From Massilia sp. YIM B02443 (GTDB taxonomy: Bacteria; Pseudomonadota; Gammaproteobacteria; Burkholderiales; Burkholderiaceae_D), in the NCBI RefSeq assembly GCF_030411955.1, contig NZ_JASNRA010000002.1:372001-436000 (forward strand): DNA of 64,000 nt. Reading direction: 5' to 3'. Below the pieces are notes generated by a model that worked only from the letters and a program-made list of their open reading frames with translations, was not told where the DNA came from and did not search any database. This document shows positions 49,225 to 57,232 of this stretch, one piece after another; positions within the stretch are counted from its first letter, which is position 1, and the number at the start of each line of letters is the position of its first letter. Both the position numbers and the translations under genes were made by a program.

Positions 49225-49863
49225 ATGAAAGACCCTCTCGACAACCAGCGCAGCACGGAATACAACGCCGCCGACTACTGCTCGACCAAGGAGGCCGCGG
49301 CCGTCCTCGGCGTTTCGCATCGCACCGTGCAGCTATGGGTCGAGAACGGCACGCTGCAAGCCTGGCGCACCGCCGGCGGCCATCGCCGCATCACACTGGA
49401 ATCGGTCAACCGCCTGGTCGACGGGCGCCGCGCCGCGATCGGCGGCGGCGCCAACCAGTCCTCCGCGCCCGCCGCGGCCGCCACATCCGGCAAGCCGCGC
49501 GTGCTGGTGGTCGACGACGATCCGCTGATGCTGCGCCTGTACGAACTCGAGATGGCGGGCTGGGGCCTGGACATGGACCTGATCAAGGCCCATAACGGCT
49601 TCGAGGCGCTGATCCGCATCGGCGAGTGCCGCCCCGACCTGCTGGTGAGCGACCTGAACATGCCGGGCATGGACGGTTTCCGCATGATCCGCACCCTGCG
49701 CGAAGACAGCGGCACGGTCGGCATGAACGTGATCGTGGTCAGCGGCCTGGACCGCGCAACGATCAAGGCCATGGGCCTGCCGTCGGACATTCCGGTGTTC
49801 CCCAAACCGGTGCCGTTCAACGAATTGCGCAGCGCCGTCCAGGACGGACTGGTGCGCGCATAA
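49225..49863 (+). CDS. Response regulator with N-terminal excisionase/MerR-like HTH
   Basis: A 212-residue protein in which domain order is reversed relative to ordinary response regulators. Residues 17-57 form a helix-turn-helix of the excisionase/MerR type (CSTKEAAAVLGVSHRTVQLW followed by AWRTAGGHRRI). After a Gly/Ala-rich linker (70-90) comes a complete receiver domain: the acidic DDDP, phospho-acceptor Asp143 in LVSDLNMPGMDG, Ser in VVSG and Lys in FPKPVPF. No histidine kinase is adjacent. A second receiver-only gene follows. Targets are unknown; the nearby dcw genes are only a positional suggestion. Confidence 0.88.
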   Translation: MKDPLDNQRSTEYNAADYCSTKEAAAVLGVSHRTVQLWVENGTLQAWRTAGGHRRITLESVNRLVDGRRAAIGGGANQSSAPAAAATSGKPRVLVVDDDPLMLRLYELEMAGWGLDMDLIKAHNGFEALIRIGECRPDLLVSDLNMPGMDGFRMIRTLREDSGTVGMNVIVVSGLDRATIKAMGLPSDIPVFPKPVPFNELRSAVQDGLVRA

Positions 49864-49983
49864 CTGGTATGCTGGAACGCATCGGAAGCGTTCCATCGAG
49901 CCAGATCGCCGCTATGTCCGCACTACAATTTTTCCTGCAAGTCACCCGGGGCCATGCGCCCCTGCCCGCCATGGAGCGGCGCC

Positions 49984-50376
49984 ATGGCTAAGACCATTCT
50001 CGTGGTCGACGATCAGGATGAACTACGCCTCCTGATTTCCCTGACCCTGCAATCGCTGGGCCGCATCGTCGAAGCGTCCAGCGCGCAACAGGCGCGCGAA
50101 AAGGTGCTGGCCGAGCGACCGGAACTGATGGTGCTGGACATCTGGCTGGGCGAAGGCGAAAGCGGACTGGACGTGTGTGCGGCGCTCAAGCGCAATCCGG
50201 CCACCGCCGCCACCCGCGTGGTGCTGCTGTCGGCCTGCGGCCAGCAAAGCGACATAACGGCCGGTCTGGAAGCCGGCGCCGACCTGTATATCGTCAAGCC
50301 GTTCAGTCCCTTCGAATTGCTGGACGCTGTCAGCGGCCTGCTGGACAGGATGGCGGCGGAAACAGACAAGAGTTGA
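49984..50376 (+). CDS. Single-domain response regulator
   Basis: A 130-residue receiver domain with VVDDQDE at the start, phospho-acceptor Asp52 (MVLDIWLGEGESG), the conserved hydroxyl residue in VLLSACG and Lys in YIVKPFSPFEL. There is no output domain, so it probably works in a phosphorelay or by protein contact. I choose ATG 49984 over 49954 because the former gives the normal receiver start. It lies 120 bases after the HTH-receiver gene and is probably co-transcribed. Confidence 0.88.
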   Translation: MAKTILVVDDQDELRLLISLTLQSLGRIVEASSAQQAREKVLAERPELMVLDIWLGEGESGLDVCAALKRNPATAATRVVLLSACGQQSDITAGLEAGADLYIVKPFSPFELLDAVSGLLDRMAAETDKS

Positions 50377-50645
50377 TTGTATGCAATATATGTTGCTTTT
50401 AGAGACTATTCTCTAATTATTTTTGATCCGGCAAATCCAAAAGATTTTGTTGCCTTTAAGATAGTTCACGGGCAGTCGTTGAAGGACGACAAATGGAAAC
50501 CGGCCTTTTCCCGCTGTGCAATCCTGCGAAACCGGAAATCCAGCCCGGATCGTGGCTGCGCAAAGGTCTGCATCCTGTCGGGCAGGGTCGGGATAATGGG
50601 TCTATCATGCTTTTTTCATCGCTGATTTTCCCGACTTTATCCATC

Positions 50646-50933
50646 ATGTTGCGCGCTTCCCGTCCATTCGCGGCCCTGCTGGCCGCCGCCACCCTGGCCC
50701 TGCCGGCCGTGGCGGACGCACGCGTGGTCTCGGCTTCGTTCGAGGCGCGGCTGGTGGTGGTGGCGAGCTGCTCGGTAAACGTCGCCGGCAATACCCGCGT
50801 CAACGTCGACTGCGCCAGCCCGGCCACGCCTTATCGCCTGAGCGGCGCCGGCATCCGCGCCCTGGATAGCAGCATGGCGCCGTCGCTGCGCGTTGCCGGT
50901 CCTGACGAACAGCGCGTCACCGTCTACTTCTAA
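50646..50933 (+). CDS. Small secreted protein resembling spore coat U (SCPU) domains
   Basis: A 95-residue protein with a clear signal peptide (cleavage about residue 24). The mature 70 residues read like a shortened SCPU domain: FEARLVVVASCSV, then VNVDCASPATPYRLS, and a terminal VTVYF, matching positions in the CsuA/B-type subunits encoded at 59-63.8 kb. The middle of the domain is missing. Cys44 and Cys57 could form the usual disulfide. No chaperone or usher is adjacent. Existence as a gene is supported by the signal peptide; function is unknown. Confidence 0.6.
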   Translation: MLRASRPFAALLAAATLALPAVADARVVSASFEARLVVVASCSVNVAGNTRVNVDCASPATPYRLSGAGIRALDSSMAPSLRVAGPDEQRVTVYF

Positions 50934-50991
50934 GTCCTTCCGGGCGCCGCGCATCCGCTCGGGTGCGTCTTCATACCAATATGTTCTATGC

Positions 50992-51015
50992 ATATCAAAT
51001 TTATGTATTTGGTAT
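50992..51015. promoter_or_regulatory. Dyad operator upstream of the AhpD-like/ABC operon
   Basis: ATATCAAAT (50992-51000) and ATTTGGTAT (51007-51015) form an inverted repeat with one mismatch and a 6-base spacer, in an AT-rich gap. A further half-site, ATACCAA, is at 50973-50979. This shape suits a LysR-type regulator. The operon's first ATG is at 51228. Confidence 0.5.
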
Positions 51016-51227
51016 TGCATGGTGAATAGCTGGACAATGTTCACTTTGCGCATTGTTTTGCGTAGCCACGTTTGCAGTCTGCGTTTTGCAGCCCGATGCT
51101 GCGGTCTGATCGCCATTCCAGAGAAGCTGCCGCCCTTGCGCGGTGAGTACCGTACAACGGTCTCTTCTCGCCATTTGTAGAATCAGCCGACCCGCAGCAG
51201 CCCATCCTCATTATTGAAAGAATCACC

Positions 51228-51782
51228 ATGTCCCGCCTGACCCTGCACACCGTTGACACCGCTCCCGAAGCCAGCCGTCCATTCGTCGAAAAAGCCCTGG
51301 CCAACAATGGCTTCCTGCCGAACCTGATCGGCGTGCTGGCCAATTCGCCGCAAGCCCTGCAGACCTACATGACCGTCTCCGGCATCAACGCCGAGACCAG
51401 CCTCACCCTGTCCGAGCGCGAAGTGGTGCAGATCACCGCCGCCCGCATCCACGGCTGCGACTTCTGCATCGCCGGCCACACCGCCATCGCCCTGAAAAAG
51501 GCGCAGCTGCCGGTGGAAACCGTGCGCGCCCTGCAGCAGGGCCAGGCCACCGGCGACGCCAGGCTGGACGCCGTGCGCGCGTTCTCGGAAGCCGTGATCG
51601 CCACCCGCGGCAACGTCGACGGCGACGCCTACCAGGCCTTCCTGGCGGCCGGCTACAACGAACAGCAGGCGCTGGAAGTGGTGCTCGGCGTCAGCCTGGC
51701 CACCCTGTGCAACTTCGCCAATTCGCTGGCCGGCAGTGCGATCAACCCGCAGCTGCAACCGTTCGCCAGCGGAGCGATCTGA
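51228..51782 (+). CDS. AhpD-like carboxymuconolactone decarboxylase family protein
   Basis: A 184-residue helical protein. The AhpD-type active site is HGCDFCIAGH, with Cys77, Cys80 and His84, preceded by the acidic EREVV segment. In AhpD these residues form a disulfide relay to a peroxidase. The gene opens a five-gene operon; its stop overlaps the ATG of the acyl-CoA-dehydrogenase-like gene (TGATG). In comparable operons AhpD-like proteins accompany flavoproteins and ABC importers and may protect against peroxide from flavin chemistry; that is an inference. Confidence 0.88.
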   Translation: MSRLTLHTVDTAPEASRPFVEKALANNGFLPNLIGVLANSPQALQTYMTVSGINAETSLTLSEREVVQITAARIHGCDFCIAGHTAIALKKAQLPVETVRALQQGQATGDARLDAVRAFSEAVIATRGNVDGDAYQAFLAAGYNEQQALEVVLGVSLATLCNFANSLAGSAINPQLQPFASGAI

Positions 51783-52879
51783 TGCTGGACGGCGCCAACG
51801 CTTCGCCACTGCCGACCGATTTGATCGACTGGCTGCAGGCCAACGCCGACCTGCTCGACACCACGCCCGACCTGGCGTCCGAGGTGGTGCCGCGCCTGGC
51901 CGGCGCCGGCCTGTTCGCCATCGGCGTGCCCGCGTCGCTCGGCGGCAAAGGCGGCTCGACGGCCGACGCCATCGAGGCCATTGCGGCCGTGGCCGAATAT
52001 TCAGTCACCGCCGCCTTCGTGTTCTGGGGCCAGCGCACCTTCATCGAGTACCTGCTGCAAAGCCCGAACGAAGCGCTGCGCGAGCGCTGGCTGGCCAGGC
52101 TGGTGAACGGCGAATTCGGCGGCGCCACCGGCCTGTCGAATGCGATGAAATTCCTGTCCGGGATCGAATCGCTGCAGATCAGCGCCACCCCGAACGCGGG
52201 CGGCTGGCAACTGGACGGCTCGCTGGCCTGGATCACCAACCTGCGCAAGGAAGGTTTCATCGCCGCCGCCGCGGTGAACATGGTCGATGCGAATGGCGCC
52301 GAAGCACCACCGGCAGTGGTCGCATTCGTCAGCGACAGCGCTGGCGTGGCGCGCAGCCCGGACCTCGACCTGATGGCCCTGCGCGGCAGTAATACCGCCG
52401 CCGTGAAGATCAATGGCGTACAGATCGGCGCGCTGGAAGTGCTGCATCCGAACGCGCGCGCCTGGCTCCCTGGCGTGCGTCCGGCCTTCCTGGGCATGCA
52501 GTGCGGCCTGTCGATCGGCCTGGCGCGCGCCAGCCTGCGCGCCGCGCACAACCTGTGCACCAGCATGCGCGGCCCGCTGCTGCCGCGCGTCGAAGCGCTG
52601 CAGGCCGAGCTCGAACAACAGGCGGCGCAGCTCAAGGCCGGCGTCATCGATGGCAGTTTCAAGACCGCCGCTGCCGGCGCCTTCCGCCTGCGCATCGCGC
52701 TGGCCGAGACCGTGCAGCAGGCCGTGATGCTCGAACTGCAGGCCAGCGGCGGCCGCGCCTACCTGCAGGACCGCGACCGCAGCTTCGCGCGGCGCCTGCG
52801 CGAATCGGCGTTCATCCCGATCGTCACGCCGAGCCTGACGCAGTTGCAGACCGAGTTGCAGAAGCACGCGCCGGCATGA
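51782..52879 (+). CDS. Acyl-CoA dehydrogenase-like flavoprotein
   Basis: A 365-residue member of the acyl-CoA dehydrogenase superfamily. The helical N-domain (LASEVVPRLAGAGLFAIGVPASLGGKGG) and the beta domain (GGATGLSNAMKFLSGIESL) are recognisable, and the C-terminal domain ends with a helical stretch that includes QASGGRAYLQDR, resembling the flavin-contacting segment of SfnB/DszC-type monooxygenases. Context with a COG0715 importer suggests oxygenation or desulfonation of an imported compound. Start and stop overlap neighbours by a few bases on both sides, so translation is coupled. Confidence 0.8.
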   Translation: MLDGANASPLPTDLIDWLQANADLLDTTPDLASEVVPRLAGAGLFAIGVPASLGGKGGSTADAIEAIAAVAEYSVTAAFVFWGQRTFIEYLLQSPNEALRERWLARLVNGEFGGATGLSNAMKFLSGIESLQISATPNAGGWQLDGSLAWITNLRKEGFIAAAAVNMVDANGAEAPPAVVAFVSDSAGVARSPDLDLMALRGSNTAAVKINGVQIGALEVLHPNARAWLPGVRPAFLGMQCGLSIGLARASLRAAHNLCTSMRGPLLPRVEALQAELEQQAAQLKAGVIDGSFKTAAAGAFRLRIALAETVQQAVMLELQASGGRAYLQDRDRSFARRLRESAFIPIVTPSLTQLQTELQKHAPA

Positions 52880-53679
52880 TGGCGCAGACCCTCACCTCCC
52901 CTGCCGGCAGCGCGCACACCGCGCTGGCCGCGCAAGCGCTGCGCATCGGCTACGCCGGCAAGACCGTGGTCGACGACATCTCGCTCACCATCGACAAGCG
53001 CGAGATCGTGTGCCTGCTGGGCGGCAGCGGCTGCGGCAAGTCGACGCTGCTGCGCGGCCTGGCCGGCCTGAGCGCGCCGCAGGCGGGCAGCGTCAGCTTC
53101 CTGGGCGAAGCGCTGCACGAACCGCATCCGCGCGCCGCGCTGGTGTTCCAGCAACCGAGCCTGCTGCCCTGGCTGAACGTGGAAGGCAACGTCGGCTTCG
53201 GCCTCGATTTCGCGCGCCAGCCGAAGATCGAGCGCGACGCGCGCAAGGCCCGCATCCGCGACGCCATCGAGGCGGTCGGCCTGGGCGCGCGGGCGCACGC
53301 CTATCCGGCGCAGCTGTCCGGCGGCCAGGCCCAGCGCGTGGCGCTGGCGCGCGCCCTGGCGCGCCAGCCGGAACTGCTGTTCGCCGACGAACCCTTCTCG
53401 GCGCTGGACGCGGTGACGCGCACCGAGATGCAGGAACTGCTGGTCGACCTGGTGCACCGCTGGCACACCGCCGCTCTCCTGGTCACGCACGACATCGACG
53501 AAGCGATCCTGGTGGCCGACCGCATCCTCTTGATGGCGGGCCAGCCGGGCCGCATCGTGCGCGAATGGAAGGTCGACATCCCGCGCCCGCGCCATGAACA
53601 TTCGGATGCGCTGGTCGCGCTGCGCTACGAGATCGTCGCCGCGCTGAAAGCCGGCGTCGCCACCCCACCTTCACTTTGA
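52876..53679 (+). CDS. ABC transporter ATP-binding protein (nitrate/sulfonate/taurine type)
   Basis: A 267-residue ATPase with Walker A GGSGCGKST, Q-loop region VFQQPSLLPWLNV, signature LSGGQAQRVALARAL, Walker B LLFADEPFSALD and H-loop THDIDEA. The spacing and the sequence around LPWLNV are typical of SsuB/TauB/NrtD-type importers. The first two codons are both ATG (52876 and 52879). It overlaps the preceding gene by 4 bases and is followed 17 bases later by the binding protein gene. Confidence 0.93.
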   Translation: MMAQTLTSPAGSAHTALAAQALRIGYAGKTVVDDISLTIDKREIVCLLGGSGCGKSTLLRGLAGLSAPQAGSVSFLGEALHEPHPRAALVFQQPSLLPWLNVEGNVGFGLDFARQPKIERDARKARIRDAIEAVGLGARAHAYPAQLSGGQAQRVALARALARQPELLFADEPFSALDAVTRTEMQELLVDLVHRWHTAALLVTHDIDEAILVADRILLMAGQPGRIVREWKVDIPRPRHEHSDALVALRYEIVAALKAGVATPPSL

Positions 53680-53696
53680 ACCGGGCCTCAAGAATA

Positions 53697-54932
53697 ATGG
53701 AAAAGAACATGTCCACTCCCCACATCTGCCTCTCCTCCGATTGCGACTGCGGCATGACCCGGCGCGACTTTTTGCGCATGTCCGCGCTGGCCGGCGCCAG
53801 CGCCGCGGCGCCGCTGCTGTTCGCGGGCGACGCCATGGCGCAGAACTTCAAGGGCGACGACCAGCCGGTGAAGATCGGCTACCTGCCGATCACCGACGCC
53901 GCGCCGCTCCTGGTGGCGCACGGCCGCAAGCTGTTCGAGGCGCAGGGCCTGAAGGTCGAGACGCCGCGCCTGTTCCGCAGCTGGGCCCAGATCATCGAGG
54001 CCTTTGTCGCCGGCCAGGTCAACGTGATCCACCTGCTGTCGCCGGCCACGCTGTGGGTGCGCTACGGCTCGAAATTCCCGGCCAAGGTGGTGGCCTGGAA
54101 CCACGTCAACGGTTCCGCGCTGACGGTGCAGAACGAGATCAACTCGGTGGCCGACCTCGGCGGCAAGACGGTCGCGATTCCGTTCTGGTACTCGATCCAC
54201 AACATCCTGCTGCAGAAGATCCTCACCGCCAACAAGCTGACGGTGGTCACGCGCGCACGCGGCGCGGCGCTGAAGCCCAATGAAGTCAACCTGGTGGTGC
54301 TGGCCCCGTCCGAGATGGTGTCGGCGCTGGCGACCAAGTCGATCGCCGGCTACATCGTGGCCGAGCCGTTCAACGCCGCCGCCGAGAACGCGCGCATCGG
54401 CAAGGTGCTGCGCTTCTCGGGCGACGTCTGGAAGAACCACGCCTGCTGCGTCACCTTCCTGGCCGAGCGCGACCTGGCCGACAAGCCGGAATGGTCGCAG
54501 CGCGTCACCAACGCCATCGTCAACGCCCAGTTGTGGTCGCGTTCGAACCAGCTGGAGACGGCCAAGCTGCTGGCCGGATCTGGCCCGAACAAGTACACGC
54601 CGCACAATCTGCAGGCACTGACCAAGGTGCTGGCCACCACCGATTACAGCGAGTACGAAAAGCGCCGCATCGTGGCGCACCCGGCGTGGAACCAGCGCCG
54701 CATCGACTTCCAGCCGTATCCGTTCGCCTCGTACACCGAGGAGCTGGTGCGCGCCATTGGCCAGACCAAGGTCGAAGGCGACACCAGTTTCCTCACGAAG
54801 CTCGATCCGAAGTTCGTGGCAAAAGACCTGGTCGACGACCGCTTCGTGCGCAAATCGATCGCCGCCGTCGGCGGCCCGGGCGCGTTCGGCCTGCCGGCCA
54901 ACCTGCTGCGCACCGAAACCATCGCGGTTTGA
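53697..54932 (+). CDS. ABC transporter substrate-binding protein, Tat-exported, COG0715 type
   Basis: A 411-residue binding protein of the SsuA/NrtA/CmpA class. The N-terminus has a twin-arginine motif (TRRDFLRMS), and directly before it three cysteines in the pattern C-x4-C-x-C, unusual for a signal peptide. The core shows KIGYLPITDAAPLLVA, then LRSWAQIIEAFVAGQVNVIHLL and SIHNILLQK. No lipobox is present. Substrate cannot be read from the sequence; the class imports nitrate, sulfonates and similar anions. ATG 53697 is used; ATG 53709 is equally possible and only shortens the n-region. Confidence 0.88.
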   Translation: MEKNMSTPHICLSSDCDCGMTRRDFLRMSALAGASAAAPLLFAGDAMAQNFKGDDQPVKIGYLPITDAAPLLVAHGRKLFEAQGLKVETPRLFRSWAQIIEAFVAGQVNVIHLLSPATLWVRYGSKFPAKVVAWNHVNGSALTVQNEINSVADLGGKTVAIPFWYSIHNILLQKILTANKLTVVTRARGAALKPNEVNLVVLAPSEMVSALATKSIAGYIVAEPFNAAAENARIGKVLRFSGDVWKNHACCVTFLAERDLADKPEWSQRVTNAIVNAQLWSRSNQLETAKLLAGSGPNKYTPHNLQALTKVLATTDYSEYEKRRIVAHPAWNQRRIDFQPYPFASYTEELVRAIGQTKVEGDTSFLTKLDPKFVAKDLVDDRFVRKSIAAVGGPGAFGLPANLLRTETIAV

Positions 54933-54934
54933 CG

Positions 54935-55702
54935 ATGATCGGGCGTTTTCTGTGGCCGCTGGTCGGCTTCGCGATCGCCATCGTGCTGTGGTCGATCGGC
55001 GTGCAGCACCTCGAGGCGCGCACGCCGATCGCGGCGATGTTCGCGCCGCTCGAGACCGGGCGCGCCTTCGTCGACATGGTCGGCGGTCCGGACATCTGGC
55101 AGCACGTGCTGGTCAGCCTGAAGCGGGTCGGCATCGGCCTGCTGTTCGCGACCCTGGTCGGCGTGCCGCTGGGGATTTTGGTCGGCATGTCGAAGGCCTT
55201 CGCTCAAGCCGGCACCCCGCTGTTCCAGCTGCTGCGCATGGTCTCGCCGCTGTCGTGGATGCCGCTGGCGGTGATGGTGCTGGGCGTGGGCGACGCGCCG
55301 GTGTACTTCCTGCTGGCGTTTGCCGCCGTGTGGCCGCTGATGCTCAGCACCGCGGCCGGCGTGGCGCAACTGGATCCGAACTGGATGCTGCTCGGCCGCT
55401 CGCTGTCGGCCACGCGCTGGGAGGTTGTCTGGCGCCTGGTGCTGCCGGGGATCACCGCGCAGATCCTGACCGGCGTGCGCCTCGCGATCGGCATCATCTG
55501 GATCGTGCTGGTGCCGGCCGAGATGCTGGGCGTGTCGGCGGGCCTCGGCTACTTCATCCTCGACACCCGCGACCGGCTCGCGTATTCGGAACTGACGGCG
55601 GCGATCATCCTGATCGGCCTGCTGGGCTATGCGCTCGACTACGCGGCGCGCTTCGTGCATGCGCGCTGGCTGCATGCGGTGCCGTCGGACCAGGGACGCT
55701 GA
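54935..55702 (+). CDS. ABC transporter permease (BPD, SsuC/TauC type)
   Basis: A 255-residue membrane protein with about six helices and the binding-protein-dependent permease motif EAA-like loop (RSLSATRWEVVWRLVLPGITAQI). It matches the SsuC/NrtB/TauC family. It starts 2 bases after the binding protein stop and is the last gene of the operon, followed by a strong stem-loop. Confidence 0.92.
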   Translation: MIGRFLWPLVGFAIAIVLWSIGVQHLEARTPIAAMFAPLETGRAFVDMVGGPDIWQHVLVSLKRVGIGLLFATLVGVPLGILVGMSKAFAQAGTPLFQLLRMVSPLSWMPLAVMVLGVGDAPVYFLLAFAAVWPLMLSTAAGVAQLDPNWMLLGRSLSATRWEVVWRLVLPGITAQILTGVRLAIGIIWIVLVPAEMLGVSAGLGYFILDTRDRLAYSELTAAIILIGLLGYALDYAARFVHARWLHAVPSDQGR

Positions 55703-55716
55703 TCCCTGTGTCGTGA

Positions 55717-55749
55717 CTCATCGCCGCCGGCGGCGGCGATGAGCTCCTT
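55717..55749 (+). terminator. Rho-independent terminator of the ABC operon
   Basis: A perfect 12-base stem (CTCATCGCCGCC at 55717-55728, GGCGGCGATGAG at 55732-55743) with a 3-base loop, followed by CTCCTTTT. The next gene is convergent, so this probably ends transcription of the operon. Confidence 0.8.
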
Positions 55750-55750
55750 T

Positions 55751-56380
55751 TCAAAAGCCCATCTTCAGATTGGCCTTGATCCCATCCTTGCTCAGGCGCC
55801 CGAACTTCGAGGCCGCGTTGCCATGGCGCGTGTATTCGCCGCTGACGCTGGTCGCCTTGTCCACCTTGTACTTCGCGCCGGCGCCGGTGTACACGCCGGT
55901 GTCGGTGACTGACTTGCCGGCCACTTGCCGCGCGCTGTACGCGACGCCCACCTTGCCGTAAGCCGATACGCCATCGCTTTCGGGCAGCGCGTACTTCACG
56001 CCCAGATGATTGCTGGTGCCGCGCTCCTTGAGGTCGATCGGCGCGTTCTCGGTCCCCGGCTCGACCTTGTGCAGTCCGCGGTCGGGCAGCATTACCGTGC
56101 CGCCCTCGATCGCCACGTTCGGCGCCACTTCGACCCCGCCCAGCAACTGCGGATCGCGCCGCCACCCCCTCAACAGATGGTCGTTCGGCTGCGCTGCAAC
56201 GTCGCCGCCGTAGACGTGCGGCGATGGCCGATGCGCGCCGGCGAAGGGATCGGGTTGCTGCACCTTCTTTTCTTGCAGCTGCGGCGGCTGGTTTGGCACC
56301 GGATCGGGAACCAGGCGCTGGGCCTGGGCGTTGGCGGCAAGCAGGCATCCCAAAATAATGACTTTCGATAGTGCTTTCAT
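55751..56380 (-). CDS. Outer membrane beta-barrel-like protein
   Basis: A 209-residue protein with a signal peptide (AANAQAQ, cleavage about residue 21), a Pro- and Gln-rich linker, and an alternating strand pattern in the C-terminal 110 residues ending in Lys-Met-Gly-Phe. This fits a small eight-stranded barrel. No enzyme motif is visible. The ATG at 56380 has GGAG 7 bases upstream; a longer start at 56392 is less likely. The gene is convergent with the ABC operon. Confidence 0.65.
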   Translation of the reverse strand: MKALSKVIILGCLLAANAQAQRLVPDPVPNQPPQLQEKKVQQPDPFAGAHRPSPHVYGGDVAAQPNDHLLRGWRRDPQLLGGVEVAPNVAIEGGTVMLPDRGLHKVEPGTENAPIDLKERGTSNHLGVKYALPESDGVSAYGKVGVAYSARQVAGKSVTDTGVYTGAGAKYKVDKATSVSGEYTRHGNAASKFGRLSKDGIKANLKMGF

Positions 56381-56653
56381 CGGCAACTCCATTGTGAAGT
56401 ATGCAGGATACCGAAATATACATGACCCCTGTATGCCACTCGGATAATTCAGTAAAAAGCTGTTACAAATTACAGCGATATCTGGAAGCATCAATGACGA
56501 AGCTGAATAGGATCGTGGGGGGGATTTAACCGCTACTATTGGGTTCAACGGATAGCTCGCTTCTATCTCATGGTTGTTGCAGAAGACCGCTATGGATTGA
56601 CGTCTGTTTAACTACACGTCAATATGAAAGTAAAGCGTACATGTGGACTTCAT
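56381..56653. other. Low-GC gap before the type VI effector island
   Basis: About 270 bases clearly richer in A and T than the flanks. It contains the start region of the barrel gene on one strand and the promoter of the PAAR gene on the other. No convincing promoter pair, tRNA or att-like repeat was found at the composition boundary. Confidence 0.35.
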
Positions 56654-57232
56654 ATGCTGCCATTCATCGTACAAGGTGACAAAACCACTCATGGTGGCAC
56701 TGTCCTCGCAGGCTCTCCGTTTTCCGACTGTGAAGGTAAGCCTATTGCTCGGGTTGGGGATATGGTTGCCTGCCCGAAGTGTCGGGGTGTCTTCCCTATA
56801 GCGGAGGGAGATCAATCAAACAATGTCGACGGCGCGCCCGTGGCTTATCACGGCTGTAAAGTAGCTTGCGGCGCGTCGCTAATTTCGAGCCAGGTCAGAA
56901 CGCTCACCCATCCTTCCTCGGGGAATGCGCTAAAGGCAAGCAGTGACTCGCCGGAAAATTTTTTGGCATCCAAAAGCTTCGGCGCTATTGGCGCGGGGAT
57001 GGCCGCTGCATATCAAGACGCGCGCATCGATGATGTCGGTGACAGGTATCGAGGGAGATTCCAGTTGGTTAGTATGGAGGATGGAAAGCCAATCAGTGGG
57101 CGATCAATACGTGTGCGCTCAACCGATGGTCAATATGTCACTGGAACCACTGATGAAGAAGGATATACGCAGTGGGTTGAGCGTGAAATCAAGGAAGCCC
57201 TAGCATTCGACCTAGACGATGGACGCAAATGA
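56654..57232 (+). CDS. PAAR-domain protein with C-terminal TTR-like extension
   Basis: PAAR proteins cap the VgrG spike of the type VI secretion system and carry effectors. The 192-residue product starts with the PAAR hallmark VQGDKTTHGGTVLAGSPFS and repeats of the fold with GDMVACPKC and VAYHGCKVACGASL (about 1-85). A Ser-rich linker follows, then a C-terminal domain of about 65 residues (FQLVSMEDGKPISGRSIRV, TDEEGYTQWV) that looks like the transthyretin-like fold which recruits effectors in some VgrG and PAAR proteins. Start at 56654 gives the family N-terminus; ATG 56624 is possible. Its stop overlaps the nuclease gene. GC content is below the chromosomal average. Confidence 0.88.
   Translation: MLPFIVQGDKTTHGGTVLAGSPFSDCEGKPIARVGDMVACPKCRGVFPIAEGDQSNNVDGAPVAYHGCKVACGASLISSQVRTLTHPSSGNALKASSDSPENFLASKSFGAIGAGMAAAYQDARIDDVGDRYRGRFQLVSMEDGKPISGRSIRVRSTDGQYVTGTTDEEGYTQWVEREIKEALAFDLDDGRK

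Noticed and set aside
50377-50625. 82-codon frame after the receiver-only gene
   Set aside because: No Shine-Dalgarno, no family pattern; overlaps the probable promoter of the small SCPU-like gene.
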